A DNA stretch of 64,000 bases from Streptomyces sp. NBC_01497 (GTDB lineage: Bacteria > Actinomycetota > Actinomycetes > Streptomycetales > Streptomycetaceae), in the NCBI RefSeq assembly GCF_036250695.1, contig NZ_CP109427.1:8488979-8552978 (forward strand). The letters run 5' to 3'. The first letter of the stretch is position 1; each line of letters starts with the position of its first letter. A program made the translations under genes and the position numbers. Of this stretch, positions 1 through 9,400 are shown piece by piece. The notes under the pieces were generated by a model. It saw only the letters and a list, made by a program, of their open reading frames with translations, ran no database searches and was not told the origin of the DNA.

Positions 1-160
1 TTCTCAGGTGCTTGACCCGTGGGACCTGGCGACTCTGGCATCGAGGGGGCGCTCTCGTCGTCGCTTGCCACCCGGCGCGGGAGTTGCGCACCGCGCGCGT
101 GCAGTGTGCGCACCGTTGGCGATTCGGGCCGCAGGCACGTGCAGATGCGTGAGCGCTGCT

Positions 161-1102
161 TCACCGGACGCGGATGATCGTCTTTCCGTTGATCTTCTGG
201 GTCGGGTTGAAGGCAGCGACAGCATCGTCGAGGCTCGCGACCTGGCCGATATGCGTCCGCAAACGTCCGTCCTGCACTCGCCGAGCGATCTCGCCCAGTT
301 GGGCGCGGTCGGAGACAACAACGAAGTCGACCGCCAGGCCGTTGGCCGGCCGCGCCTCCGGCGGGCCGGTGACCGTCACGAAGGTTCCTCCAGCTCGCAC
401 CAGCCGGGCCGATCGTGCGCCGATGTCGCCGCCGAATACGTCGAACACGAAGTCGACTCCGCCGACGTCTTCCAGCGTGTCGTTGTCGAGGTCGACGAAC
501 TCGTACGCGCCGAAGTCGAGTGCGCCCTTGCGATGGGCGGCGCGTCCGGTGCCGATGACGTACGCACCGGCCTCGCGTGCGAGCTGCGCCGCCATCGAAC
601 CGACCGCGCCTGCGGCGCCGTGCACGAGCACGCTCTGCCCCGCCGAGAGGTGACCGTGCTCGAACAGCCCCTGCCAGGCGGTCAGGCCCGTCATCGCGAC
701 GCTCGCGCCGACCGTGAAGTCGACGTCACCGGGCAGCGGCGCGAGGTTGCGCGCCTCGACGACGACGTACTGCGCGAGGGTGCCGTCGCGGGTCCAGTCC
801 GTGATGCCGAACACACGCTGTCCGACCGACAGCCCCGCCGTTCCAAAGCTGAGCGAGGTGACCACTCCGGCCACCTCGTGACCGGGGATCGACGGCGTCC
901 GGTCCCGGCCGAGGCGATCGACCCAGGTCGAGGGCCACTCCAGCTCGTTCCCGGTGAAACCCGACGCATGAACTTCCACGACGACATCACCGTAGTTCGC
1001 GCCGTCAAGACTGGCGAGCCGCGCCGCGTCCGGATCGGGCCGCTCAGCCAGCGTCATCCCTGCGGTTCCGGCAGCCGGGTCCGTGACCACGATCGCTTTC
1101 AT
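161..1102 (-). CDS. Zinc-independent MDR-family NADPH:quinone reductase-like oxidoreductase
   Basis: A 313-residue protein of the medium-chain dehydrogenase/reductase superfamily, the quinone-reductase branch that uses NADPH and no catalytic zinc. An N-terminal GroES-like part contains GHEVAGVV (about residues 74-81). The nucleotide-binding Rossmann part contains VLVHGAAGAVGS (about 159-170). The C-terminus ends in the usual catalytic-fold segment (VASLDDAVAAFNP...GKTIIRV). The length fits the family and the gene looks intact. It starts at an ATG with an upstream purine-rich stretch (AGAAAGAGGCAG). The substrate cannot be told from the sequence. A broken second copy of the C-terminal part lies directly upstream (1180-1410). 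Confidence 0.85.
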   Translation of the reverse strand: MKAIVVTDPAAGTAGMTLAERPDPDAARLASLDGANYGDVVVEVHASGFTGNELEWPSTWVDRLGRDRTPSIPGHEVAGVVTSLSFGTAGLSVGQRVFGITDWTRDGTLAQYVVVEARNLAPLPGDVDFTVGASVAMTGLTAWQGLFEHGHLSAGQSVLVHGAAGAVGSMAAQLAREAGAYVIGTGRAAHRKGALDFGAYEFVDLDNDTLEDVGGVDFVFDVFGGDIGARSARLVRAGGTFVTVTGPPEARPANGLAVDFVVVSDRAQLGEIARRVQDGRLRTHIGQVASLDDAVAAFNPTQKINGKTIIRVR

Positions 1103-1179
1103 CTGCCTGCCTCTTTCTACGCTGGTCTTTGTTCGTCCCCGTCACGACGTGACGGGATATGGGTGGTATCTCCGCTCCC

Positions 1180-1410
1180 TACGGGCGGATCTGGCTGATC
1201 GTCATTCGCTTGGCCGGAGAACGCCGCAACCGCATCATCGAGGGTTGCGACGTTGCCGGTGACTGTCCGCAGGCGTGCGCTGGGCAAGATCGCCCAGTTG
1301 GGCGCGGTCGGAGTAGACACCGAAGTCGATCGCCGGGCCGTTGGCCAGCACCTACCGCCGATCACGTCGAAGACCAGCGCCGAGGCCGGTGCGTACGTCT
1401 TCGCCTGCGA
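1180..1410 (-). pseudogene. Degenerate second copy of the oxidoreductase C-terminus
   Basis: Two minus-strand frames together recover the end of the neighbouring oxidoreductase. One frame reads ANGPAIDFGVYSDRAQLGDL (compare ANGLAVDFVVVSDRAQLGEI in 161-1102). A second frame continues with NVATLDDAVAAFSGQ (compare QVASLDDAVAAFNPT). At least one frameshift and the loss of the N-terminal two thirds make it nonfunctional. It is either a tandem-duplication remnant or a fragment of a related gene. Confidence 0.6.
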
Positions 1411-1475
1411 CTGCTTAGCCAGGCCGGGGGCTGCGCCGGAAGCTCGACGGCGGGCGCGGCTGGCAGACTGCGGGC

Positions 1476-1715
1476 TCAGTCGGCGATGGGGCCGACGACT
1501 TGGGGGATTTCGAACAGGTTGCCGGTGTCTCCGGTGTGCAGGAATGCGACGTTGCTGTCGCCGGGGATCCGTCCGCTGCGGGCGTGGTCGAGCATTCCGG
1601 CGAGTCCCTTGCCGGTGTAGACGGGGCCGACGAAGACGCCTTCAGCTCGGGCCAGCTCGCGGATGGCCTCTGTGCTTTCGGGGGACGCGACGGCGTATTC
1701 CTCGCCGATGGAACG
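1476..1715 (-). pseudogene. C-terminal fragment of a PLP enzyme (D-cysteine desulfhydrase / ACC deaminase type)
   Basis: The reading frame holds EEYAVASPESTEAIREL, then GVFVGPVYTGKGLAGM and FLHTGDTGNLFEIP. This is characteristic of the C-terminus of fold-type II PLP enzymes of the D-cysteine desulfhydrase/1-aminocyclopropane-1-carboxylate deaminase group, including the glycine-rich phosphate-side loop near HTGD. The PLP-lysine domain is absent: upstream of about 1715 the frame turns into low-information arginine-rich translation. It is a truncated gene. Confidence 0.6.
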
Positions 1716-1965
1716 CTGGTCGGAGGACTCGGGCGCCACCGACACCCCGTGCGCTTCCTGCGGCTGCGCACCGACGTGGCGGCGGACAGCCTGTGAGCGT
1801 CGGCGACGACCCACCGGTGATATCGCGGCGCTCCCTCGCAGCCCACTCCTAGGCGGTGCACGGAGCGGCCCCCGGTAGTCGCCTCCCGCCAGTATGAGGC
1901 GGCCCGAACGTCAGGCGCCGAGCACCGCCGACTGGGCCAGCAAGTACGCCAACCGGTTCGGGTGC

Positions 1966-2415
1966 TTACGGCCGTCGTTGTCTCCGTGACCATCTGCGCG
2001 GGGCAGGAACAACTGAGTGCAGGACGCTGGCGCGGGGGCATAGCGTCTGGCGGCCGGCGGCATGGCCGCCGGGGTCGTCTGCGAGTCGGATGGCTGCTGT
2101 GATCCGTTTGCCTACGGGTTCTCGGCGGATACGGAAGGTCTGACACACGGCCATCACGATTTCCAGTCCGTGCTCCATGAGGCACGGGCCGGGCGCGTAC
2201 CTGCGGGCATTGGTTACCAGTTCACTCACCACCAGCTGCACCGTGTCCATCGCCCGCTGCGACACCGGTAGCCCGTGTTCGGTTTGCACGATGGTGAGGA
2301 AGTCCCGGGCCGTTTCACGGGCCTGCGCGATTTCCGCGCTGTCCTCGAGCACGAGGGACGCGAGGAGGGGACGGTCGACGAGCGGCTCGCCCTCGTTGTG
2401 CGAAACAGTCTCCAT
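1966..2415 (-). pseudogene. Anti-sigma-type ATP-binding protein (HATPase) with an internal deletion
   Basis: The protein starts well (METVSHNEGEPLVDR; GGGGGG-type ribosome binding site just upstream) and carries the N-box region LVVSELVTNARRYAPGPC of Streptomyces RsbW-like ATP-binding anti-sigma proteins. It then jumps directly from PGPCLME to HGLEIVMAVC, a segment that normally lies about 30 residues later. The missing stretch is where the family has its G1 box, which contacts ATP. The last ~45 residues do not resemble the family. An internal deletion plus a changed tail makes it most likely inactive, though it could still be translated. Confidence 0.6.
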
Positions 2416-2639
2416 GGGCCCCCCTTAGTCTCGAAGGACCGTACATCTTTCTCATCATCTGCCCCTGACAGGCTCCAATATCCGCACACCGGCAAGGCAT
2501 AGACCCCAACTGCGCCAAAGGCCGGGCGAAGGGCTGAACACCCGCAAAGCAGCCCCGCCGGACGGGCGAGAACGACGAGGCCGCGCAAGACGGTCCCACA
2601 GTCAGGAGGTCTGCAGCGGGTTTTCTGGACGACGCCTTG

Positions 2640-3330
2640 CAGCAGCGCGCCCGCTACCGCCGCCCCCGCGCTGCGGCGGCCGCCACCACTGCGCCGGCGC
2701 ATCTGGTCGTCTTCGACGCCTTAGAACACCGCGGCCGCGCCCTCCTGGGCGAGTCGCTGGGGAGCGATGGGACCTGCTGGTGGACGTCTTCGAGCGGCGC
2801 TCCCTCCACGCGCCCTGGACTCTGGTGCCGTGCACGCGCGATCGGACGGTGGCGCTCGGCTGGTTCGATCCGGCGTGGGTGAGGCGGGTATCGAGGGCGT
2901 GGTGGTGAAGCCGGTTGCCGGCACCTACCGGCCGGGCGAGCGGGTGAGCTGGTCCAAGGTCCGTCGCGTACAGCACGGCTGAGGGACTGGTTGCCGGAGT
3001 GACCGGCCGTCCGGGCGCGCCGGCGACGCTGCTGCTGGGCCGCCACGACGCGGTGGGCGGTCTGCGCTTGGTGGCGCGCACGACGCCGCTGTCCCGAGAG
3101 GCTCGCGCGGAGGTGGGCGCCCTGCTCACTCCGGCAGGCGTGGGCATCCCTGGTACGGGGGCCTCTTCTCCGCTGGGTGGGGTAGCCGCGAGATGCTCGA
3201 GGTCGAGCCGGTGGAACCCGTCGTCGTGGTGGAGTTCCGCGTGGACAGCGCGCTCGACCACGGCCGCCACCGCCACCCCGTGCGTTACTTGCGCATCCGT
3301 CCGGACCTGGAACACGGAGACCTCTGACCC
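2640..3330 (+). pseudogene. Frameshifted C-terminal part of an ATP-dependent DNA ligase
   Basis: Frame-hopping translation gives LVVFDALEHRGRALLGESL, then GEAGIEGVVVKPVAGTYRPG (ligase motif V, the lysine-containing KPV segment) with WSKVRR, then LGRHDAVGGLRLVARTTPLS. After one more frame change it reads HPWYGGLFSAGWGSREMLEV and VRYLRIRPDLEHGDL. These are the end of the nucleotidyltransferase domain and the OB domain of an actinobacterial ATP-dependent ligase. The catalytic-lysine motif I region is absent and several indels are present. A second, shorter fragment of the same kind lies at 14580-14900. Confidence 0.6.
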
Positions 3331-3442
3331 CTACACGCTGTGCGTCTCTACCGGCACCCGGGATGTCGGGGCGGCACTGGAGGTCGCACGGCAGCGGCTG
3401 GCGGAAGCCGCCCAGGTGACACGCGACGCCGTCGCTGCCTGA
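3322..3442 (+). pseudogene. DUF5133 C-terminal remnant
   Basis: The frame reads PYTLCVSTGTRDVGAALEVA followed by RQRLAEA. This matches the C-terminus of DUF5133 proteins, including the intact copy in this window at 6453-6677 (SYTLCISTGTRSIDTALRAA). The N-terminal half is missing. It abuts the broken ligase. Confidence 0.5.
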
Positions 3443-3657
3443 CCGTCCGGCGCGTCCCGTCCGCAACACCCAGGCTGGGGAGCAGGGTTGACGTGGCCGC
3501 GGCGTAATCTCGGCGAAGGGGACTGTCGGCACCTTGAGTGTGGCAGTCCCCTTCTGCGTCTCCTTGCCGGGCGCCGTATGCGGCGCCCTGGCCCCCAGGA
3601 CGTACGAGAGCCGCGGCAGGGCGGCGGCGTGGGATGAGGGCGGGGCGGAATCGACAG

Positions 3658-3681
3658 GTTTACTGCTCCGATCGGGGGATA
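3658..3681 (+). promoter_or_regulatory. Candidate SigB/F-type promoter
   Basis: GTTT at 3658-3661 is followed after 14 bases by GGGATA at 3676-3681. This is close to the GTTT-N14-GGGTAT type used by Streptomyces SigB/SigF/SigG-family RNA polymerase. It lies about 40 bases before the ATG at 3722 and would fit autoregulation of the sigma gene that follows. It is a sequence match only. Confidence 0.4.
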
Positions 3682-3840
3682 GCGGGCAACTGCCCACCAC
3701 GGCACGGAGGAGGTTTCCCGCATGTCTGTCAGCACCGTACTCACCGCTCCAGCTCCCATATCCGCGCCTCGTGAAGAAGTGTCGGGTGGCTTGCCGTTGG
3801 TGGAGGATCCGCAGGCGGTGGCCCCTGCGGTGCGCGGGCG

Positions 3841-4593
3841 GTGTCGAGGGTGTTCTTCGACCGGCTGCAGAGCTTGGAGGAGGGAACCCGCGAGTACGCG
3901 TATGCGCGTAACACGCTGATCGAGATGAACATGTCGCTGGTCCACTTCGCGGCCCGCCGCTTCAACGGCAGGACCGAGATGGAGGATGTGATCCAGGTCG
4001 GCATGGTCGGCTTGATCAAGGCCATCGACCGTTTCGACCTCTCGCGCGAGACGGAGTTCACGACCTTCGCCGTCCCCTACATTGTCGGGGAGATCAAGCG
4101 GTTCTTCCGTGACACCAGCTGGGGCGTGCACGTCCCCCGCCGGCTGCAGGAGCTGCGTGTGGAGCTGGCCAAGGCCCGTGACGTCCTGCACACCCGCCTG
4201 GACCGTGACCCCACCGTCGCCGAGCTCGCCGCGTATCTCGGCCGGCCGCAGGAGGAGGTCGCGGAGGGCATCATCGCCGCCAACGGCTACAACACTGACT
4301 CCCTCGACATGCCCTACGACCATGGTGACGGCGCCCGCGCCCGCAACGTGAGCCTCTCCGAGTTCACCGGCGCCCTCGACCCCGGCATGGAACTTGTTGA
4401 AGACCTCACCTCCCTCGCCCCGCTCGTCGCCAAGCTAGGCGAACGCGACCGGCGCATCCTGCACATGCGCTTCGTCGAAGAGAAGACCCAGTCGCAGATC
4501 GGCGAAGAACTCGGCTACTCCCAGATGCACGTCTCCCGCCTCCTCGCACGAGCCCTCAAGACCCTGCGCAGTGGCCTGCTCACCGAGAAATAA
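3841..4593 (+). CDS. SigB/SigF/SigG-family RNA polymerase sigma factor, N-terminus frameshifted
   Basis: A group 3 (SigB/F/G) sigma factor. It has region 2 with the -10-recognition helix (EMEDVIQVGMVGLIKAIDRF), region 3, and a region 4 helix-turn-helix (TQSQIGEELGYSQMHVSRLL). Such factors control stress and developmental promoters and are usually held by RsbW-like anti-sigma proteins. The ancestral start appears to be ATG 3722, which has a strong GGAGGAGG site at 3704-3711 and typical N-terminal residues (MSVSTVLTAPAPISAPREE). A one-base loss around 3830 puts that start out of frame with the rest. Only a GTG at 3841 without a ribosome binding site remains in frame, so expression is doubtful. 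Confidence 0.75.
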   Translation: MSRVFFDRLQSLEEGTREYAYARNTLIEMNMSLVHFAARRFNGRTEMEDVIQVGMVGLIKAIDRFDLSRETEFTTFAVPYIVGEIKRFFRDTSWGVHVPRRLQELRVELAKARDVLHTRLDRDPTVAELAAYLGRPQEEVAEGIIAANGYNTDSLDMPYDHGDGARARNVSLSEFTGALDPGMELVEDLTSLAPLVAKLGERDRRILHMRFVEEKTQSQIGEELGYSQMHVSRLLARALKTLRSGLLTEK

Positions 4594-4689
4594 GTTCCCA
4601 GCATGCGGCCTGTGAGGGCGCTCACACATTCGTTTGCTGCGGGGGGCGCCGGGTAGCGGAGTTTTTGCTGGCGTGGCCTGGGGAGGTCC

Positions 4690-4746
4690 GCCGTCATACA
4701 GCGGTGGGGCCCATCGATTCGATGGGCCCCACCGCTGTATGACGGC
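4690..4746. terminator. 28-bp perfect inverted repeat after the sigma gene
   Basis: Arms 4690-4717 and 4719-4746 are perfectly complementary, beginning GCCGTCATACAGCGGTGGGG, with essentially no loop beyond the central base. The repeat sits about 100 bases after the sigma stop codon. No T-tract follows, which is common for Streptomyces terminators. The palindrome is symmetric and could terminate transcription from both sides. Confidence 0.6.
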
Positions 4747-5199
4747 CGCGCGAGGCCGCGTTCCGTGTCGCTCACCACCGACCGGGCGGCGGTGGCGAGG
4801 TAGGGCCGCGGCTTGTGCCCGCCGGGTGCCGGCCGGGCTGTTGAACGAGGACGATGGGTCTGCTCGTTCGCGGACGGAGAGGGCTCTTGTGGGATTCTTC
4901 GTCACTGCACCGCGTCAACTCCCCTCGCGATGGTCTTGCTCCTGCCGTCCACGGCCCCGGATACATGGTCGGCGGCGGTCGGCCGCGCCGCGCAGCTGCT
5001 CGCTTCGGCATGGGGCGCCAGTCGCGGCCGCAGAGCTGAGGGATGGGCTCGCGGGCTTTGGCGTGAGGTGCGCGACCAGGTTTGCTCGCGCCCGGTGCAG
5101 CAGGCGAACGGTCGGTGGTGTGGGCATCGCCTGGGACTTCACAGCCCGGCAGGGGTGGGGCGACTTCGCAGAGCCCGATCTGTCGGTGGTCGAGCGGGT
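4747..5199. other. No recognisable gene
   Basis: All frames here give arginine/proline-rich translation without family features. I see only the tail of the palindrome at the left edge. Confidence 0.5.
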
Positions 5200-5641
5200 G
5201 GCGCCGCGTTGCGCAGCGCCTCCTGGACGTCGGCGTTACTGTGCCGGTGCCGATGGTCGCGGCGGGCCGGCTGGTGGTAGCGGTGCCCGTCGCATCGGTG
5301 GTGAGCGCCATCAGCGTGATGGCGCTCGGCTGCCGCTGCGAACGGCCCGGCAACGTGCACCTGGTCGTGGACGGCCTGCGGGTCGAGGCGAGTGCCAGCT
5401 CATCACGGACGGCCGCCTGGCCGCAGGCCACATCCGCCGTGCCCTGGGCGCGCACGGGTTCACGCCGTGGACGCGGGGCCGGAACCGAGTGAACGCCAGC
5501 ATCCTGCACGTGGCTGCCGCGAGCATGGACGAGGACTTCGACCCGCAGAACAACGTGATCCTCGCTGCGGGTCGCCAGCCGCTTGTAGGCCGCGAGCTGG
5601 AGTTCGCCGCGCTGGACAGCCTCGCGGCTGACGCCCAGTAG
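5200..5641 (+). pseudogene. Broken gene of unknown function
   Basis: Two frames have protein-like composition. One runs through VAQRLLDVGVTVPVP to about NVHLVVDGLRVEASA. A shifted frame continues CQLITDGRLAAGHIRRALG, SILHVAAASMDEDFD and LVGRELEFAALDSLAA to a stop at 5639-5641. I read this as one gene with a frameshift around 5395. I do not recognise the family. Confidence 0.3.
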
Positions 5642-5820
5642 GGCGCCGCTCCAGGTCGCGCTCCCGGTCGCGTCTGGGAGTCATGGCGCGCACCGCCGAA
5701 AAGATGCTCTGACCTGCTGGACAAGGGGCCGGTTGGGGTGGCTGCGCCACGCTGGCTACTTCCCTGTGCTGTGTCTTGCGCGCGTGGTTGCGTCGGGGAA
5801 CTGCTGGTTGGAGCTGTCGG

Positions 5821-6181
5821 CTACTGAGTGTCCAGTTCGCCGTCGGGTCGGCAGCCGGGGCAGGATTCCGCGCCGTGGGCGAGGGCGTCCAGGGCCTGTT
5901 GTTGGGTGCAGGCGTGTCCGTCGTCGTGGCGGGAGATGAGGAAGCAGCCCATTGTGTGGAGTCGTATGGGTCGTCCGTCTTCGTGGTGGATCCGCCACGG
6001 TCGCTCGGCCGCACGCTGGGCGATCATCGTATGCCGGGTCTGCTTCGCCGATGGGCTGGCGTACGCGAGAAGGGAATCGGCCGGCGGTTCCGCCGGTCGG
6101 CCTTATCCCTTGCACTGCGGCCCGTGCCGGGTCACCGAGACGGCGACGGTCGGGATACGGCGGTTGCGGAGGCCAGACCAC
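5821..6181 (-). pseudogene. DUF6233-like protein, frameshifted
   Basis: The C-terminal part (5821-6027) has the features of Streptomyces DUF6233 proteins: TMGCFLISRHDDGHACTQQQ, ALDALAHGAESCPGCRPDGE. Two Cys pairs sit in the usual G-C and C-x2-C-R-P-D places. The N-terminal continuation (to about 6181) is in another frame, so the gene is split by an indel. The function of the family is unknown. Confidence 0.45.
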
Positions 6182-6452
6182 GAGCGGGCGTTATGGCCGT
6201 CACCTCAGGGAAGTTGAGGGGCCGTTCAGCCGTCGCGGGGAGGGAACGAAGCCGCGCGGGTCTCGCCGAGTGCGGCGAGGTGGCCGGCGGACATGCCGAG
6301 GACGGAAGCCGACCAAGGCGAGAGCGACCTTTGCCAGAGACGATCGCAGCCTCTCGGTGCGCTGGTCGTGTCGTCGCGTCAGTCCGGTTATCGCTGCTGC
6401 AGTCCTCGCGTGGGCGACGGCTGTGCCTGCTGTCGCGTGGGTGGTCGCGGGG

Positions 6453-6677
6453 TCAGGCGGCGATGGCGGGTGGCTGGGGAGCCGAGTCCGTCAGTCTCTG
6501 TCGAGCGGCGCGCAGGGCGGTGTCGATGCTGCGTGTGCCGGTGGATATGCACAGTGTGTAGGAAACGTCCTCCAGGCGCTGCCGGGCCTCGGCGGAGCCT
6601 TCCTCGGCATGCAGGGTGTGGAGCGTCTCGTACTGCTCGACAAGTTCCTGCAGCACGGCGGGGTGGGCCATCAGCAT
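6453..6677 (-). CDS. DUF5133 family protein
   Basis: A 74-residue protein: MLMAHPAVLQELVEQYETL, then HAEEGSAEARQRLEDVSYTL and CISTGTRSIDTALRAARQRL. These are the conserved segments of the small DUF5133 proteins common in Streptomyces, with no known function. I place the start at ATG 6677 because GAGGAG lies seven bases upstream (complement of 6685-6690). Longer in-frame starts exist but lack a site. It lies next to the STAS gene on the same strand. Confidence 0.75.
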   Translation of the reverse strand: MLMAHPAVLQELVEQYETLHTLHAEEGSAEARQRLEDVSYTLCISTGTRSIDTALRAARQRLTDSAPQPPAIAA

Positions 6678-6727
6678 GGCGGCTCTCCTCATGGGGATCG
6701 GGCGAACGTGCTCCGGTATCGCGGCGG

Positions 6728-7129
6728 TCACGTCCGCGTCGGGGCGGTGAAAAGGTCGGTCGTGCCGGTGAGGTCGAGGACGCGACGCACGATGGGGCTG
6801 GCCGTGAGCAGAGTCAGGGACTTCCCCTCCGCGACGGCATGCTGCCGGGCTTCGAGCAGGGCGCCCAGGGCCGAGCAGTCCCAGAAGCTGACAGCGTCGA
6901 GGCGGAGGTCGACTCCCCGATGTGAAGCGCGCAGGGCCTGAACCAGGTGATCGCGGACCAGGTACCGGGCCTCATGGTCGACCTCTCCCCGTATCGCGAC
7001 CGAGATCCGCGCATGGTCCGGTGCGCTGGTGATGGTCGTCAGACAGCGTGGACCCGCTGTGCGCGTCCGGCCCGCGGCCCGTGCGGGGGTAGGGGAGGCG
7101 CTCGGCGCAGTGCCTACTTTCCCGGACAT
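6728..7129 (-). CDS. STAS-domain anti-sigma factor antagonist
   Basis: A 133-residue protein with a single STAS domain (about residues 37-130): ISVAIRGEVDHEARYL, VDLRLDAVSFWDCSALGAL, ASPIVRRVLDLTGTTDLF. Proteins of this kind bind RsbW-like anti-sigma kinases and release the sigma factor; the Ser in DCSALG is the usual phosphorylation position. Start ATG 7129 is preferred because AAGGGG lies seven bases upstream; a GTG at 7147 is the alternative. A broken anti-sigma (1966-2415) and a sigma factor (3841-4593) are nearby, but no operon links them. Confidence 0.8.
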   Translation of the reverse strand: MSGKVGTAPSASPTPARAAGRTRTAGPRCLTTITSAPDHARISVAIRGEVDHEARYLVRDHLVQALRASHRGVDLRLDAVSFWDCSALGALLEARQHAVAEGKSLTLLTASPIVRRVLDLTGTTDLFTAPTRT

Positions 7130-7229
7130 GGCCAGCCCCTTACACAAGCACGTCGGACGTCTTCAGATACCGGAAATATAGTTCACGTGTCAGGGTGACG
7201 CAATCAGCCTGTTGGCCTAGCATGGGCGG

Positions 7230-7565
7230 ATGGATACAGTGCCGGAGACCCGCATCGGATGGACGTTCCTCACCAACCATGCGCGCGTGCTGACGGCCAT
7301 TGCGGACAACCCCTCTGTTCGCATCCGGGACATCGCTGCGCACTGCCGGCTGACCGAGCGAGCCGTTCAGAAGATCATCACGGACCTGGAAGAGGACGGA
7401 TACCTCTCCCACATCCGTGAAGGGCGCGCGAACACGTACCGGATCGTTCCGGGCAAAGTGCTGCGCCACCCCGCGGAAGCGGGCCTCACCGTGGGCTCGC
7501 TCCTATCCCTGCTCGTTCAGGACGAGTCCGAACGCTCGCCGCAGTACGCCCACGTCAAACAGTGA
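7230..7565 (+). CDS. Winged-helix (MarR-like) transcriptional regulator
   Basis: A 111-residue single-domain DNA-binding protein. Residues about 14-75 form a winged helix: ARVLTAIADNPSVRIRDIAA, then LTERAVQKIITDLEEDGYLS as the recognition helix, and HIREGRANTYRI as the wing. It is transcribed divergently from the STAS gene across a ~100-base gap that is less GC-rich than the surroundings and should hold both promoters. The ligand and targets are unknown. Confidence 0.75.
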   Translation: MDTVPETRIGWTFLTNHARVLTAIADNPSVRIRDIAAHCRLTERAVQKIITDLEEDGYLSHIREGRANTYRIVPGKVLRHPAEAGLTVGSLLSLLVQDESERSPQYAHVKQ

Positions 7566-8037
7566 CAGCCCGCTTCCATCACCTCCTCGGTACGGGACGC
7601 GGCAAGCGTGCCGAGGCGCGCAGTCGACGCGTCTGAAGGCGGATGGCGGTGGGCCCGAGGTGCTGCGGCGGCTGGGCCAGCCCGGCGGGCAGCCTCGCTG
7701 TGAGCCTTCGCCACGAAGGCGCGGGTGAATTCGGTGAGGTGGTAACAGGCGGGTGCTGCCTGGCCGCTGACGAAGGGGAGGCCCCACAGCGACGTGAACG
7801 CATCGACTGCCCTGTGGGGACGCGGGTAGATGTCCGCATCGAGTTGCAGGGGGCAGGGCGCAGGCGCGGGGGGACATCCCGAACGCTGCGCCGGGCCGGA
7901 CCTCGCGAGCCTCCGCCTGGCTGAACCCTCCAGGAGGCGCCTCGTTCAGGCAGGAATGCTGACAATCAACGCTCGGCGATCGGGAGCTCCTGCCCCTGAG
8001 GAGGCTCGCAACGGCAAATCCGATGTCCCGCCGCGCC
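7566..8037. other. No recognisable gene
   Basis: Frames here are short or arginine/proline-rich and none shows family motifs. I see no RNA gene or repeat. Confidence 0.5.
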
Positions 8038-8346
8038 TCATAGGGCCGTTCCGTGTCGACGACATGAAGCCCTGCCGGCTTCGTCGCGGGCGGCTTCAAG
8101 CAGTTCACGCCAGGAGGCAACCGTGGGGCGCCGCTTCAGGACGGCTCGGCGCTCCCGTTCTGTCATCCCTCCCCATATGCCGAACTCGATGCGTTCGTCC
8201 AAGGCGTAGGCGAGACACTCGGTACGCACCGTGCAGCCATGACAGACGGCCTTGGCGCGGCTTTGCGCTGCCCCCTGCACGAAGAGGTCATCCGGGTCGG
8301 AGACACGGCAGGCGGATCGGATTCGCCAGTCATAGTCCCAGGTCAT
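8038..8346 (-). CDS. WhiB-like iron-sulfur transcription factor
   Basis: Starting at ATG 8346 the protein is 102 residues. It has the four WhiB cysteines (C13, C35, C38, C44; the central motif is CHGC), the GIWGG turn at 56-60 and a basic tail (MTERERRAVLKRR). WhiB-like proteins bind a [4Fe-4S] cluster and work with the primary sigma factor. The coding frame stays open well upstream, but that part has no family similarity. The ribosome binding site is weak (GGCGG). Confidence 0.8.
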   Translation of the reverse strand: MTWDYDWRIRSACRVSDPDDLFVQGAAQSRAKAVCHGCTVRTECLAYALDERIEFGIWGGMTERERRAVLKRRPTVASWRELLEAARDEAGRASCRRHGTAL

Positions 8347-9400
8347 GCGGCACACCGCCACAGTTGAATGACAGTCATGCAAACACCATAGAAAGTGAGG
8401 GCTCGCCAGGGACAGCACAAGTTGAACGGTCACCCAATCGGGTGGTTGATGTGATGTACATCTAGCTTCGAGTGCAGCGGCGATGGAAGGCTCGACCAGA
8501 TGCCCCTGCGGGCCGCTGCGTCGAGTCGTCGTCCTCAAAGCCCGGTCTCGACCTGGGCCCAGCCGGCGCACGAGCGGCATGCCGAGACGTCGTTCCCAGC
8601 AGACCGCGAGGCGCTTGACGAACCTGCTCACGACTGCGACATGGATACGGCCGCAGTGACCGCATCGCGAACGCATCCAGAGTTCAACTTCATTCAGCAC
8701 TCGGTCATTTGTAGTCATTCATTGTGATCATTGGACTATCGGTTTGACCCTCGGTGATGAGCGGGTCGGGTCCACGTCACGGACGCCCGCCGACGCCTCG
8801 TCCCCGCTGTCCCACAGCCCAGTCCTGCAGAGCCACGGCGCGGGCAAGCATTCGCCTGACCGAGTCACCCGGCTCCAAGACCCGCCGCCGCCGGCGGCAG
8901 GGCAGCCCTCCACAGGGCTGCCCTGCCCGATCGCCCACGACGGTCCTTGCTTCACCGCTGCCACGCCGCGCTCGCTCTTGGCAGGAGGAGCATCGGCCTC
9001 GGTACTGGCACGTGATCCGATAGGGTCCAGCTATGTCCTACATCTTCGTCCGTGTTCGGACTGCCTAAGACGCATGCCGCCGAGTCGTTCATCGACCGGC
9101 GCCAGTTGAGGAACCCGCAGGAGACCACCGCGGTCTCACGGCACTGCCCTGCAGGTATCGCTCGACCTTGACCGTCGACGCGCACCGTCGCTGGTGAGCG
9201 CTTCCACGCTATGTGCTGCCCGTGAGGGGAAGGCACACGCTGGTTCGTCGCTTTCACCGGCCTGTGCGCCCGGCCACTGAACCGCGACGCGCCTGGTGAC
9301 AGGTGCGCCCGTTTCTCCTTCAGCTTCGGCGGATCACCGCGCCGGCATCGCCCCTCAGGTATGCCTGCCGCGCCGCCCACCGGACATTGGACTGACCCGT
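8347..9400. other. Gene-poor stretch
   Basis: I find no convincing coding region in any frame. The composition is mixed and the translations are low-information. It may be decayed coding DNA. Confidence 0.45.
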
